Assembly (NCBI GenBank): GCA_003520455.1 | Contig: DOUV01000037.1 | Coordinates: forward strand, 1-7,422 | DNA: 7,422 nucleotides | DNA from: Chloroflexota bacterium | Lineage (GTDB): Bacteria > Chloroflexota > Anaerolineae > Ardenticatenales > Ardenticatenaceae | Reading direction: 5' to 3' | Part shown: positions 1 to 5,932 of the stretch, piece after piece | How positions within the stretch are numbered: position 1 is the stretch's first letter | Layout of the letters: each line of letters begins with the position of its first letter | Notes under the pieces: model-generated | What the model was told of the DNA's origin: nothing | Databases searched by the model: none | What the model saw: only the letters and a program-made list of their open reading frames with translations | Made by a program: the position numbers and the translations under genes

Positions 1-136
1 CCGATGCCCGGCCGCCGGCCCCCAGCCGCGGTCTCCCTGGCCGGTCAGGACAGGCAACCGCCGGGCTCCAGACAGTGATTGCCAGATTAAATTGAAAAAT
101 TCCAAAAGCGCGCACTACGAACGCGTGCCCCATTCA

Positions 137-526
137 CTATCCCCCCAGGCTTAGCGGCCAGGGCTGCGGGATGGCCAGGAACATGAGTGCCGACCCCATC
201 AGTGCGAGATTCTTCATAAAGTTGACCATCTCGCCCATTTTTGCCATCTGGTCTTGCACGGCCCAGAACTGATGCATCATGAATGTGACTGGCAGGAAAA
301 AGAGCACCAGCGCGATGACGCCAATGACCGGTTGGAAGCCGGTAATGATACTGAGGCCCCCCACCAGCAACAACACACCGGACACAAGCGTCATCAGTTT
401 CGGGGCTGGCACGCCCTTGGAGGTGGCAAAGCCACTCATCTGGTTCAATTGAAAGAAGTGGTTGCTCGCGCTGAGCAGGTAATAGGCCCCCACGATGATC
501 CGCCCGATCAGAAATGTGACTTCCAT
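137..526 (-). CDS. DoxX family small integral membrane protein
   Basis: A 129-residue, very hydrophobic protein with four predicted membrane helices at about residues 5-22, 43-62, 66-86 and 101-119. The short N-terminus (MEVTFLIGRI), the first-helix residues GAYYLLSASNHF, and the stretch HQFWAVQDQMAKMGEMVNFMKNLALMGSAL near the third and fourth helices are typical of the DoxX family, whose members are about 120-150 residues long, so it looks complete. Family members are inner-membrane proteins linked in some organisms to thiosulfate oxidation or redox stress; the substrate here cannot be read from sequence. The ATG at 526 is preceded by AAGGAGG (541-535 on the minus strand) with 8 nt spacing, an excellent ribosome site. 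It is transcribed away from the radical SAM cluster, and nothing shows a functional link to it. Confidence 0.88.
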   Translation of the reverse strand: MEVTFLIGRIIVGAYYLLSASNHFFQLNQMSGFATSKGVPAPKLMTLVSGVLLLVGGLSIITGFQPVIGVIALVLFFLPVTFMMHQFWAVQDQMAKMGEMVNFMKNLALMGSALMFLAIPQPWPLSLGG

Positions 527-594
527 CTGGTACCCCTCCTTCGATGGTCACTACGGTCGTGAACGAGTGGCTCGCTCACTTAGGCGATAGGTGC

Positions 595-612
595 GCCTCG
601 AGCGTTCGAGGC
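595..612. repeat. Perfect 7-bp hairpin in the doxX leader
   Basis: GCCTCGA (595-601) and TCGAGGC (606-612) form a perfect stem with a four-base loop. It lies between the predicted doxX promoter and its start codon, so it would be in the untranslated leader. No T-run follows on either strand, so it is not an intrinsic terminator. It could affect mRNA stability or be a protein site; a role is not shown. Confidence 0.4.
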
Positions 613-722
613 AAGAGAACTGCGTCACGGCGAACACGGCATCATAGGCATCCGTGCGTACGGCATTCCTTCAATGAGGCGTGGGAACGGGAAGCGTGTG
701 GGTGTGGTGTCCCTGTGGCTCC

Positions 723-751
723 ATTATATTGAAAACCAACCAGGATCACAA
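723..751 (-). promoter_or_regulatory. Sigma70-like promoter for the DoxX gene
   Basis: On the minus strand, TTGTGA (751-746) and a perfect TATAAT (728-723) are separated by 17 bp, the ideal sigma70 spacing; the -35 box matches 4 of 6 consensus bases. Transcription would start near 716 and run toward the DoxX gene, giving a leader of about 190 nt. Most surrounding DNA is GC-rich, so the box stands out. No other start or open frame between 716 and 526 competes for it. Confidence 0.55.
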
Positions 752-1123
752 AGTGCCCGTGATAGACTTCTGACTTGCGGGTCGTCCTCTGTTTCGGATC
801 TCATTCATTCGTTAGCGCACGGTGTTCTCAAAGCGCGCCGACCGTTTGATTCGGCCTGCGCCACGCGAGGGGACGCGACGCCAGGATGACGAACGCGCCC
901 TGGCCCTCATCCCCACCCCATCCCCCGCAACGTGTGGAGCCGCGAAGGTGCCAGGACGTCAAGAACCAGCGTTTGGCGCTGTCCTGTGCGATTGCACTCG
1001 GGTCCTCCACGCACGACCGCACGCGCCGCTCAAAGCCGCCGGGCCAATCTTCCACGTCCGGCCGCCATCGGCCCGGCGCGCCAAGCGCGCTCCCCCAATT
1101 CTCGATTTTACACAGTAATAACT

Positions 1124-1146
1124 TTTCAAATGAATTCCATTTCAAA
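1124..1146. promoter_or_regulatory. Operator-like imperfect palindrome in AT-rich island
   Basis: TTTCAAATG (1124-1132) and CATTTCAAA (1138-1146) are inverted arms matching at 8 of 9 positions around a 5-bp centre. The same DNA also gives a direct repeat of TTTCAAA spaced 16 bp start to start. Its size and symmetry resemble a dimeric regulator site about 170 bp upstream of the first radical SAM gene. No regulator gene is in the window, and AT-rich DNA yields such symmetry by chance fairly often. Confidence 0.3.
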
Positions 1147-1216
1147 CAACTAATGGTATGAATAGATTGTCACAGGTGTTCCGGTGACCATTCACTCGTT
1201 TTTCATGCGCCCGCCC

Positions 1217-1222
1217 TATACT
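1217..1222 (+). promoter_or_regulatory. Possible -10 box for the radical SAM cluster
   Basis: TATACT matches the -10 consensus at 5 of 6 positions and lies about 90 nt upstream of the first radical SAM start. No good -35 element sits at 16-18 bp; the nearest resemblance, TTCACT (1191-1196), has a 20-bp spacer. An activator-dependent or alternative-sigma promoter, or a different start site within the AT-rich island, is equally possible. Confidence 0.28.
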
Positions 1223-1312
1223 CCCAGGCACTGGCGGGAACGTCTGCCGTTTGCCGGGCGCCCGTTGCCCATCGCCCCTCGGCGAGCACTTACCTGACGG
1301 GAGAGCGCAGGA

Positions 1313-2806
1313 ATGAAGATCGCATTGATCGGGCCGAAGTGGAATAAAATGGTGAACAGCTATCCGGCGCTTGGTCTGGGCTACCTGGCCGCCATGGTCG
1401 AACGGCGCGGGCACGAGTGTGCCATCTTCGACATGGGGCTCAGGTCTCACACTTCGGTCGAAGATGAGATGGAGAAGGTCATTGCGTGGGGGCCCGATGT
1501 GGTGGCCGAGACTTCGATGACCACCTCCTGGCACTCCATCGAGGTGGCGAACCGGATCATCAAGGATCGCCTCGGGGTGCCGATCATTGCCGGTGGTCCC
1601 CACGCGACGACACTTCCCGTTGTGACCGCGCAGGACCCGACCGTCGACTTTGTAGTCTATGGCGAGGGTGAGGAGACCTTTGCCGAGTTGATCGACTCTC
1701 TCGACGAGGGTCGCACCGATTTCGAGAAGGTGGCCGGGCTGTATTTTCAGAAGGACGGGCAGGGCGAGGTCATTCAGACCGCGCCGCGCATGTTGATCGA
1801 CGATCTCGACCAGGTCCCGTTCCCGGCCCGCCACCTGTTTGAACTCGATCAATACCCCCTCTACAACCCTAACGGCGAGCGCATGTTGACCGTGCTCAGC
1901 AGCCGGGGCTGTCCCTACGCCTGCTCCTTCTGTTTCAAGGGCATCGTGGGTCGCACCTATCGCCAGCGCACACCGCAGAACATTGCGGCTGAGGTGGTCC
2001 AGATCATCGAAAAATACCAGGTTTACAACATCTACTTCATCGACGATCTCTTCACCATCGATGTGCGCCGGCTCGAGCAGATCATGGACTACTTCATCGA
2101 GCATGAGCTTCCCGTGAAGTGGCAGTGTCTGGCGCGCGTCGATCGGGTGACGGAGCCCCTGTTGCGAAAGATGTACCGCGCCGGCTGCCGCGAGATTCAC
2201 TTCGGTATCGAGAGTGGCAACGAGAAGATTCTCAAGCAGACGGCCAAGCACATCAACCTCAGCCAGGTCCGCGATGCTGTCCAATGGACCGAGGATGCAG
2301 GGATCCGGGCCAAGGGCTACTTCATTCTTGGTCTGCCAGGTGACACCGAAGAGACGATGGAGGAGACGATCGAGTTCGCGGCCTCTCTCGCCCTCAGTGA
2401 GGCCATGTTCTCGATTGCGACCCCCATGCCAGGCACCAAACTCTGGGATGAGCTCGTCAAGAAGCGGCCGGAAACCCAGTACAGCACTGATTGGGCGAAG
2501 AGCTACTACTACAACTCCTACACCAGCAGCATCGCACCGTTCATGAACGTCTCCGAGGTCAGCGATGAGACCCTCGCCAACATGGCGATCAAGGCCCGCG
2601 AGCGCTTTCTCGAGGAGAAGCGCCGCCGCCGCTACCTGGCGTACTTCGGCCGGGAGTGGGGCGATACGCTTTACCGCATCAGCCAGAATGAGGCTATGCG
2701 CACGGTGGGGCGTGCGGCTATCAAAGTGGGAGTCTTCGGCGGGTTTGCCCATCTGAAGCGGCAGGGGAACAAGGGATTGTGGGAGAATAGCGATATCACG
2801 CAGTGA
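1313..2806 (+). CDS. B12-binding-type radical SAM protein (A)
   Basis: A 497-residue enzyme of the cobalamin-binding-domain radical SAM group (the BchE / class B methylase superfamily layout). Residues 1-140 form a Rossmann-like B12-binding domain, with MKIALIGPKW at the start, GGPHATT near 94 and GEGEETF near 117; the classical DxHxxG cobalamin motif is absent, as in most of this group. The radical SAM motif is CPYACSFC (C200, C204, C207), which holds the 4Fe-4S cluster that cleaves S-adenosylmethionine. Downstream are FIDDLFT (243-249), GIESGN (298-303) and GLPGDTEETM (340-349), typical AdoMet-barrel elements. The C-terminus (about 427-460) is rich in Arg and Glu. The ATG at 1313 follows GGAG (1300-1303) with 9 nt spacing. 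It is first in the cluster. Members do methylations, cyclisations and ring rearrangements; the substrate is unknown. Confidence 0.9.
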   Translation: MKIALIGPKWNKMVNSYPALGLGYLAAMVERRGHECAIFDMGLRSHTSVEDEMEKVIAWGPDVVAETSMTTSWHSIEVANRIIKDRLGVPIIAGGPHATTLPVVTAQDPTVDFVVYGEGEETFAELIDSLDEGRTDFEKVAGLYFQKDGQGEVIQTAPRMLIDDLDQVPFPARHLFELDQYPLYNPNGERMLTVLSSRGCPYACSFCFKGIVGRTYRQRTPQNIAAEVVQIIEKYQVYNIYFIDDLFTIDVRRLEQIMDYFIEHELPVKWQCLARVDRVTEPLLRKMYRAGCREIHFGIESGNEKILKQTAKHINLSQVRDAVQWTEDAGIRAKGYFILGLPGDTEETMEETIEFAASLALSEAMFSIATPMPGTKLWDELVKKRPETQYSTDWAKSYYYNSYTSSIAPFMNVSEVSDETLANMAIKARERFLEEKRRRRYLAYFGREWGDTLYRISQNEAMRTVGRAAIKVGVFGGFAHLKRQGNKGLWENSDITQ

Positions 2807-2849
2807 AGGATGAACCGTGCAGCCCCGCGAGGGTGTGATCCGAGACTTG

Positions 2850-2954
2850 ATTGTTGTCCGATGCCCCGGGGTGAGCAATCTGTCGCGCGGAGGCGCGGGC
2901 AGCGCCTGCGCTTATCCGGCACCCGCCAATCGACTACAGGCAACGGACAATAGT
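2850..2954 (+). other. Potential structured RNA in the gap before gene B
   Basis: The 171-nt gap between genes A and B can fold into an 11-bp closing stem: 2850-2860 with 2944-2954, including TTGTCCG against CGGACAA as seven unbroken Watson-Crick pairs plus two A-T and two G-T pairs. Inside it, GGGTG (2869-2873) can pair with CACCC (2920-2924), and AGGCGC (2891-2896) with GCGCCT (2902-2907) over a 5-nt loop. The closing stem ends 8 nt before the Shine-Dalgarno of gene B, where it could influence translation. It matches no riboswitch class I recognise, and GC-rich DNA folds easily. Confidence 0.3.
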
Positions 2955-2961
2955 TGGTATC

Positions 2962-2966
2962 AGGAG
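2962..2966 (+). promoter_or_regulatory. Ribosome binding site deciding the start of gene B
   Basis: AGGAG lies 11 nt before the ATG at 2978, a slightly long but usable spacing. The in-frame TTG at 2954 would add eight residues but has no Shine-Dalgarno before it, so the ATG is preferred. Confidence 0.6.
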
Positions 2967-2977
2967 CCTCAGTTTCA

Positions 2978-4096
2978 ATGACTATTTCCGAGTCGCTCGC
3001 ACAGAAGGTCGGCACCAAGGTTGCCAACCGCGTCCGGCGTTACAAGCGCAATGCCGATATGTTGGGCAAGTGGATCGGCTACGAGCTTGGGCAGACGGCG
3101 CCCCGGATGTACCCGCAGCGCATGTACATCGAGAGCACCAATGTGTGCAACCTCCGCTGTGTGATGTGCCCGACGGGCCGCCGCGAGGTTGAGCGCAAGA
3201 AGGGGTACATGGATATCAACCTCTTCAAGCGCATCGTGGACGAGATGGCCCCCCATGTCCAGGCAACCACGCTGCACATCTGGGGGGAGCCGCTCCTCCA
3301 CCCCAAGATTTTCGAGATGATTGCCTACTGCCGCGAGAAGGGCTTACGCTCGGAGATGAGCACGAACGCGACACTCTTGAGCGAGGACAAGGCGCGCAAA
3401 ATCCTGGAGGCCGGGCTCGACGTTATCTACCTCTGCATGGATGGCGCGACGAAGGAGACCTACGAGTCGATTCGCCGGCGGGCGAACTTTGAGGAGACCC
3501 AGACGAACATTCGGCGTTTTATGGAACTTCGGCGCGCGATGGGCCTCTCCCGCCCCCAGATCAACCTGCAAATCATCCAGATGGAGAAGACCAGGGACGA
3601 GATCGACGCGTTTCTCCAGCAATGGACGATTCCCGGGGTGGACCGGCTCAACGTGAAGCCGTTTGATTCCTGGGCGAGCCAGATTGATGAGATCGAGAGT
3701 TTGCGGCCAAAGGACGAAGAGAGTTTTCACATTCCGGGCCATCGCTACGCCTGCCCAAACTTGTGGTATCACGTCCACATCTACTGGAATGGCGACCTGG
3801 CCATGTGCGACCGGGATTTCAACCTGGACACCCCGCTTGGGAACGTGGTCGAGGCCGGTGGTGTGATGAGGGCCTGGCGTGGCCGGCTCTTCCAGGAACT
3901 GCGCCGCCGCCATATCAGTGGCGACTTCTCTGCCAGCCCCTGCAATCAGTGTAGTGAGTGGGCCTGGTGGAAGCCAACCCCGTTCGGCGGCGGCCAGGGG
4001 AACCGGCCCGACAACACGGCGGCCCTCAACAATCCGGCCGCCGCGCCCGAGTCCGGCGCGCTTGTCGGTCTGGGCGATATCCCGGTATTGAGCTGA
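2978..4096 (+). CDS. Radical SAM protein with twitch/SPASM-type C-terminal domain (B)
   Basis: A 372-residue radical SAM enzyme. After a basic N-terminal helix (about 1-45), MYIESTNVCNLRCVMC carries the CX3CX2C motif (C57, C61, C64), followed by WGEP (102-105), the usual GGEP variant, and CMDGATKETY (153-162). The C-terminal domain has C259-X12-G-X4-C277 and C322-X2-C325, four cysteines able to bind one auxiliary 4Fe-4S cluster. This is the twitch/SPASM arrangement found in dehydrogenases such as BtrN and in peptide-modifying enzymes. The last 35 residues are Gly/Pro/Asn/Ala-rich and look disordered. It lies 171 nt after gene A and 90 nt before gene C on the same strand. A two-electron oxidation or a peptide cross-link is plausible from the family; the substrate is unknown. 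No disrupted residues are seen. Confidence 0.9.
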   Translation: MTISESLAQKVGTKVANRVRRYKRNADMLGKWIGYELGQTAPRMYPQRMYIESTNVCNLRCVMCPTGRREVERKKGYMDINLFKRIVDEMAPHVQATTLHIWGEPLLHPKIFEMIAYCREKGLRSEMSTNATLLSEDKARKILEAGLDVIYLCMDGATKETYESIRRRANFEETQTNIRRFMELRRAMGLSRPQINLQIIQMEKTRDEIDAFLQQWTIPGVDRLNVKPFDSWASQIDEIESLRPKDEESFHIPGHRYACPNLWYHVHIYWNGDLAMCDRDFNLDTPLGNVVEAGGVMRAWRGRLFQELRRRHISGDFSASPCNQCSEWAWWKPTPFGGGQGNRPDNTAALNNPAAAPESGALVGLGDIPVLS

Positions 4097-4104
4097 GGCA
4101 ACCG

Positions 4105-4218
4105 ATGACCGACAGCCGAGGCGACGATGGTGTAACCGGTCGTTTCGTCTGTTCCCCCCGATCCCTGGAGAAGCGGAGCGAGACCGATGCGAGTGACCTT
4201 TGTTTATCCCGATGTTGA
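4105..4218 (+). CDS. Possible 37-residue small protein in the B-C gap (weak)
   Basis: An ATG frame with a usable Shine-Dalgarno: GAGG (4095-4098) spans the end of gene B and sits 6 nt before the ATG. The peptide begins MTDSRGDDGV, is rich in Asp, Arg and Ser, and ends in CLSRC, with a third Cys at residue 16. Its 3' end overlaps the start of gene C by 32 nt in another frame, and it has no homologue I recognise. Its place between radical SAM genes and its Cys-bearing C-terminus allow the idea of a precursor peptide, but random frames of this length are common in GC-rich DNA. Confidence 0.17.
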   Translation: MTDSRGDDGVTGRFVCSPRSLEKRSETDASDLCLSRC

Positions 4219-5680
4219 GGGCGTGCAACACTATGGCACCAAGAAATTCTACCATGGGATCGGCTACCTCTCGGCCATCCTCAAAAAGGCGGGTCACCAG
4301 ACGAGCCTGATCTACCTCCAGGCCCCGCCGGCCAGGTCCGCCTTCCTGCAGGAGTTGGCCGCGACCAATGCTGACGTCGTCGCCTTCTCGTCCACGACCC
4401 ACCAGCACCCGTACGTGGAGCAGTGCGCTCGCTGGATCAAGGACAGTGCGCCTGAGCTGAAGATCGTCAGTGGTGGCACGCATCCCACCCTGGCGATCAT
4501 GCAGGCAACCCAGAATCCCGATCTGGATGTCGTCTGCCAGGGCGAGGCTGAGTCGAGCTTTCTCGAGCTCATCAACCGTTGGGAGAAAGGGCAGGACGTG
4601 AGCGACGTGCCCAACATGCACATCCGCGCCGGGGACAGGGTTATCCACAACCCGATGGCGCCGATGGTCGAAGACCTCGACATCTTCCCCTTTGCCGACC
4701 GGGAACTGTTCGACTACGAGGAGATTCTGCGCCGCAACTACGGGTGGGTTGACATGATGGCGGGGCGTGGCTGTCCCTACCAGTGTGCCTACTGCGCGGT
4801 GCCCGCGCTGCAGGATACCTACAAGGGCGTCGGCAAGTACGTTCGCTATCGCTCCGTTCAGAACGTGTTGGACGAAATTGACTCCCTGGTCAACACCTAC
4901 AACGTCCGCATCCTGAACTTCCAGGATGATGTGTTCACCCTCAAGCATGCCTGGACACGCGAATTTGCCCGGGAGTACGGCAAGCGCTTCAAGCACATCC
5001 CGTACTGGATCAACACCCGGGTCGAGCGGGTCAACTATGAGGATATCGTGGTCGAGCTCGCTCAGAGTGGCTGCCGCGGGATCCGCGTAGGGCTGGAGAG
5101 CGGCGACGAGGGTTTGCGCCGGGACGTGCTCAAGCGCAAGATGACCAACGAGTTTATCAAGGAGACCTTCGATCTCTTCAAGAAGCACGGGATGGAGACG
5201 TACACCTGTAACATGTTGGGTCTGCCAGGTGAGACGCCCGAGCAGATTGAGGAGACCATCGAGTTCAACCGCCAGCTCGAGCCGACCCAATTCCAGTTTT
5301 CGGTCTTCTTCCCCTACCCGATGACCGAGCTCCACGATATCAGCGTCGGGCGGGGGCTCTACGATGGTGAGACCGTCGCGACATACTTCGGCAAACAATC
5401 TACCTTGCAGCAGCCCCAACTCTCTCAGGAACAGGTGGATTACTACTACGATAAGTTTGTCGAGTTGAAGCACGAGCTGGCCCTGAAACGCAAGAGCCCG
5501 ACCCGCCATAAAATCTACACCTGGCTGCGCAAGAACGTCTATCACGACGACACGCCCCGCCTCCGGCGCCACCTCAACAGGCTGGGCGCCGTTCGCAGGA
5601 GTGCCAGGCGGCTGGTGCTTGGGACGGTGAGGCGCAAGCCGGTCGTTCAGGAAGAAGTGCTCTTCCCAACCGGTGGGTGA
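4187..5680 (+). CDS. B12-binding-type radical SAM protein (C)
   Basis: A 497-residue protein with the same layout as gene A: a cobalamin-type Rossmann domain (about 1-140, with GGTHPT at 96-101 and QGEAESSF at 118-125, but no DxHxxG) and a radical SAM barrel with CPYQCAYC (C196, C200, C203). Barrel elements FQDDVFT (245-251), GLESGDE (302-308) and GLPGETPEQI (345-354) match those of gene A in order. Outside such motifs the two diverge, so they are distant paralogues, not a recent duplication. Residues 434-484 are strongly basic (about 18 Lys/Arg), an unusual tail that could contact a membrane or polyanionic partner. The ATG has GGAG (4175-4178) 8 nt upstream. The family does methylation or skeletal rearrangement; the substrate is unknown. 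It is the third enzyme of the cluster. Confidence 0.9.
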   Translation: MRVTFVYPDVEGVQHYGTKKFYHGIGYLSAILKKAGHQTSLIYLQAPPARSAFLQELAATNADVVAFSSTTHQHPYVEQCARWIKDSAPELKIVSGGTHPTLAIMQATQNPDLDVVCQGEAESSFLELINRWEKGQDVSDVPNMHIRAGDRVIHNPMAPMVEDLDIFPFADRELFDYEEILRRNYGWVDMMAGRGCPYQCAYCAVPALQDTYKGVGKYVRYRSVQNVLDEIDSLVNTYNVRILNFQDDVFTLKHAWTREFAREYGKRFKHIPYWINTRVERVNYEDIVVELAQSGCRGIRVGLESGDEGLRRDVLKRKMTNEFIKETFDLFKKHGMETYTCNMLGLPGETPEQIEETIEFNRQLEPTQFQFSVFFPYPMTELHDISVGRGLYDGETVATYFGKQSTLQQPQLSQEQVDYYYDKFVELKHELALKRKSPTRHKIYTWLRKNVYHDDTPRLRRHLNRLGAVRRSARRLVLGTVRRKPVVQEEVLFPTGG

Positions 5681-5725
5681 CGCTAGCGTTGCCCATCTTT
5701 CCGTGGGGCCTGTTCTCCTTCTCCA

Positions 5726-5818
5726 ACTCTGGGCAGGCCGGGGCGGCTGACAGGACGCCCTCTCTCGTCCCACCTGCTGTGACCGGACGGTGGGTGGGGC
5801 GAGGCGGCCTGCCCGAGT
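5726..5818 (+). other. Potential three-way-junction RNA in the C-D gap
   Basis: ACTC plus GGGCAGGCCG (5726-5740, one bulged T at 5730) can pair with CGGCCTGCCC plus GAGT (5805-5818), a 14-bp closing stem. Within it two hairpins fit side by side: GGGCG/CGCCC (5741-5745 with 5756-5760), and CTCG plus CCCACC with GGTGGG plus CGAG (5764-5774 with 5789-5803). This is a compact three-way junction in a 252-nt gap. No T-run follows, so it is not a simple terminator. It does not match a riboswitch consensus known to me, and the high GC makes chance folding possible. Confidence 0.33.
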
Positions 5819-5853
5819 CGGGAGAGGGTTGGTGTGAGTGCAGTTTTCGAGTC

Positions 5854-5893
5854 GCGCGTTGTAGAGTGCCGCCTGGCCGTCTCTGGGGCGCGC
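5854..5893 (+). other. Nested hairpin upstream of gene D
   Basis: Three short complementary steps nest here: GCGCG (5854-5858) with CGCGC (5889-5893), AGAG (5863-5866) with CTCT (5881-5884), and GCC (5868-5870) with GGC (5875-5877). The hairpin ends 24 nt before the Shine-Dalgarno of gene D and follows the larger foldable element. It may add to translational control or be chance GC pairing. Confidence 0.22.
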
Positions 5894-5916
5894 TGAGTGT
5901 TGGTACTGTGGACCCG

Positions 5917-5922
5917 AGGAGG
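5917..5922 (+). promoter_or_regulatory. Strong ribosome binding site deciding the GTG start of gene D
   Basis: A perfect AGGAGG lies 10 nt before the GTG at 5933. An in-frame GTG at 5897 would give 12 more residues but has only a weak TGGGG before it and would place this AGGAGG inside the coding sequence. The later GTG is preferred. Confidence 0.65.
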
Positions 5923-5932
5923 GAACGGACTT

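Larger units (their letters stand above)
752..1312. other. Non-coding divergent intergenic region
   Basis: No convincing gene is present in this 561-nt stretch. The open frames here are short, overlap on both strands, lack good ribosome sites and have Arg/Pro/Gly/Ser-rich translations without recognisable motifs. The left two thirds (to about 1100) are GC-rich; positions 1101-1170 form a clear AT-rich island, as often found upstream of promoters. Small symmetric elements include GTCAC/GTGAC half-sites (1169-1173 and 1184-1188) and a 10-bp palindrome CGGGCGCCCG (1255-1264) that would lie in the leader of the first radical SAM gene. Confidence 0.6.

Noticed and set aside
95..130. Possible minus-strand terminator for the DoxX gene
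   Set aside because: Only a 4-bp stem (GCAC/GTGC) can be drawn before the T-rich stretch, too weak to call.
828..1145. 105-codon minus-strand frame in the divergent region, containing the letters GGDEG
   Set aside because: Not a GGDEF domain: the protein is far too short, with no surrounding motif, no ribosome site, and competing open frames on the other strand.
1142..2878. Minus-strand open frame of 578 codons antisense to gene A
   Set aside because: Same artefact of codon bias; no ribosome site and no recognisable motif, while the plus strand has an intact radical SAM gene.
2954..2977. TTG start giving gene B eight more residues
   Set aside because: No Shine-Dalgarno precedes it, and the ATG at 2978 has AGGAG upstream.
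4097..4186. Hairpin in the B-C gap (GACGA at 4123-4127 with TCGTC at 4145-4149, inner GGT/ACC)
   Set aside because: The stems are short and interrupted by a large asymmetric loop; not distinguishable from chance.
5897..5932. Earlier GTG start for gene D
   Set aside because: It would bury the perfect AGGAGG (5917-5922) within coding sequence, and has only a weak site of its own.
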